Shown here: positions 63,625 to 64,000 of the stretch, piece by piece
How positions within the stretch are numbered: the stretch's first letter is position 1
How the letters are laid out: every line of letters starts with the position of its first letter
Assembly (NCBI GenBank): GCA_944326085.1
Contig: CALVCL010000004.1
Span: forward strand, 1-64,000
DNA: 64,000 nt
DNA from: an uncultured Tidjanibacter sp.
GTDB lineage: Bacteria; Bacteroidota; Bacteroidia; Bacteroidales; Rikenellaceae
Direction: 5' to 3'
Notes under the pieces: model-generated
What the model saw: only the letters and a program-made list of their open reading frames with translations
Databases searched by the model: none
What the model was told of the DNA's origin: nothing
Translations under genes and position numbers: made by a program

Positions 63625-64000
63625 TTATTCCAAAACGGTCTTGCCGTTATTGCTTGCATTCTTCGAACCTTCGCTGAAGATAGTCCATTCGTCGCCACCG
63701 TCAGTCACACGGCCGTAAGTATAACCATTACCGCGCATGTCACCGTCTTTCGAGAAACCGGGTACCTCGACCGAATCAACAAGTTCGCTCTTACCCGACT
63801 TGTAAACGAACACCCAGTCACCGCCTACTCCAAGTCCGAAAGAGGGTCCGTCAGGATTTTCCTTGTATACGTCGTAAGTGAGGAAACCTTTGGCCGGAAC
63901 AACAGTACCTTCGGGTATCACATAAACATCCTCACCCTTGTCATCGTATATTTCCCAACCGGATATATCGAGGGACGTATCATTGGCATTGTAAAGTTCT
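63625..64000 (-). CDS. Lamin-tail-domain protein, C-terminal part only
   Basis: The frame is open from the right edge to its stop, giving 125 residues with no start inside. The sequence ELYNANDTSLDISGWEIYDD and the later GDWVFVYKSGKSELVDSVEV match the lamin tail (immunoglobulin-like) domain used in many secreted bacterial proteins, often at the end of nucleases or surface proteins. A GDMRGNGYTYGRVTDGGDEW segment closes it, the usual G-x-S/T-x-x-R place of these domains. The N-terminal function lies outside the window. Confidence 0.8.
   Translation of the reverse strand, partial: ELYNANDTSLDISGWEIYDDKGEDVYVIPEGTVVPAKGFLTYDVYKENPDGPSFGLGVGGDWVFVYKSGKSELVDSVEVPGFSKDGDMRGNGYTYGRVTDGGDEWTIFSEGSKNASNNGKTVLE

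Noticed and set aside
1..64000. CRISPR arrays, tRNA or rRNA genes, intact transposases
   Set aside because: No regularly spaced repeats, cloverleaf-like segments or transposase motifs were seen on reading both strands; a program-based tRNA search was not possible.

Overview
The window is a stretch of a Bacteroidales-type (Bacteroidota) chromosome. Evidence: many start regions carry the Bacteroidetes promoter signature (TAnnTTTG at -7, in the best cases with TTG or TTTG 19-20 nt upstream) and few show a Shine-Dalgarno; an outer-membrane beta-barrel family protein with a carboxypeptidase-like N-terminal domain sits beside a LytTR/LytS two-component pair; there is a fimbrillin-like lipoprotein, a TamB of Bacteroidetes type and a K+-dependent type membrane pyrophosphatase. 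Genus and family cannot be fixed from the sequence alone. No tRNA, rRNA, CRISPR array or intact insertion sequence was seen.

Bases 1-14,100 are an accessory defence island, visibly richer in A+T than the rest. Nine genes read leftward almost without gaps: XRE regulator, SNF2-type helicase with a PLD-like N-terminus, Abi_C-type abortive-infection protein, DUF4391 protein, type III Mod methyltransferase, RhuM-like protein, type III Res endonuclease, then an OLD-type ATPase/TOPRIM nuclease and a small UvrD-like helicase (a Gabija-like pair). The translational overlaps and the single promoter/operator in front of the XRE gene suggest one co-regulated unit. Bases 14,100-15,650 are a scar: non-coding DNA with a possible group II intron remnant and a frameshifted GNAT acetyltransferase gene.

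Bases 15,650-18,400 hold small adaptation genes: a flavin-binding oxidoreductase-like protein, a secreted metallo-beta-lactamase-fold protein divergent from an HxlR regulator with two textbook promoters, and an SMR exporter. From 18,400 onward the DNA is core chromosome: barrel protein-phoH-pepD-lipid kinase-like operon, der, BASS-type transporter, hdeD-like, LytS/LytR plus large outer-membrane protein, gamma-carbonic anhydrase-mazG, hppA, an SpoU methyltransferase, adk, thiL, thioesterase-tsaC, yebC, tsaD, tamB, an MFS exporter and a fimbrillin-like lipoprotein.

The right part (48,400-62,000) is rich in amino-acid catabolism: tryptophanase, Fe-S L-serine dehydratase, and a GntR-controlled aminotransferase plus ADP-forming acyl-CoA synthetase pair that would let the cell gain ATP from amino acids. 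Ferritin, xerD, prmA, nadB, prfC and a CNNM/CorC-type transporter fill the rest. A lamin-tail-domain protein runs off the right edge. Convergent gene pairs are separated by strong inverted repeats, several with perfect arms of 20 bp or more.
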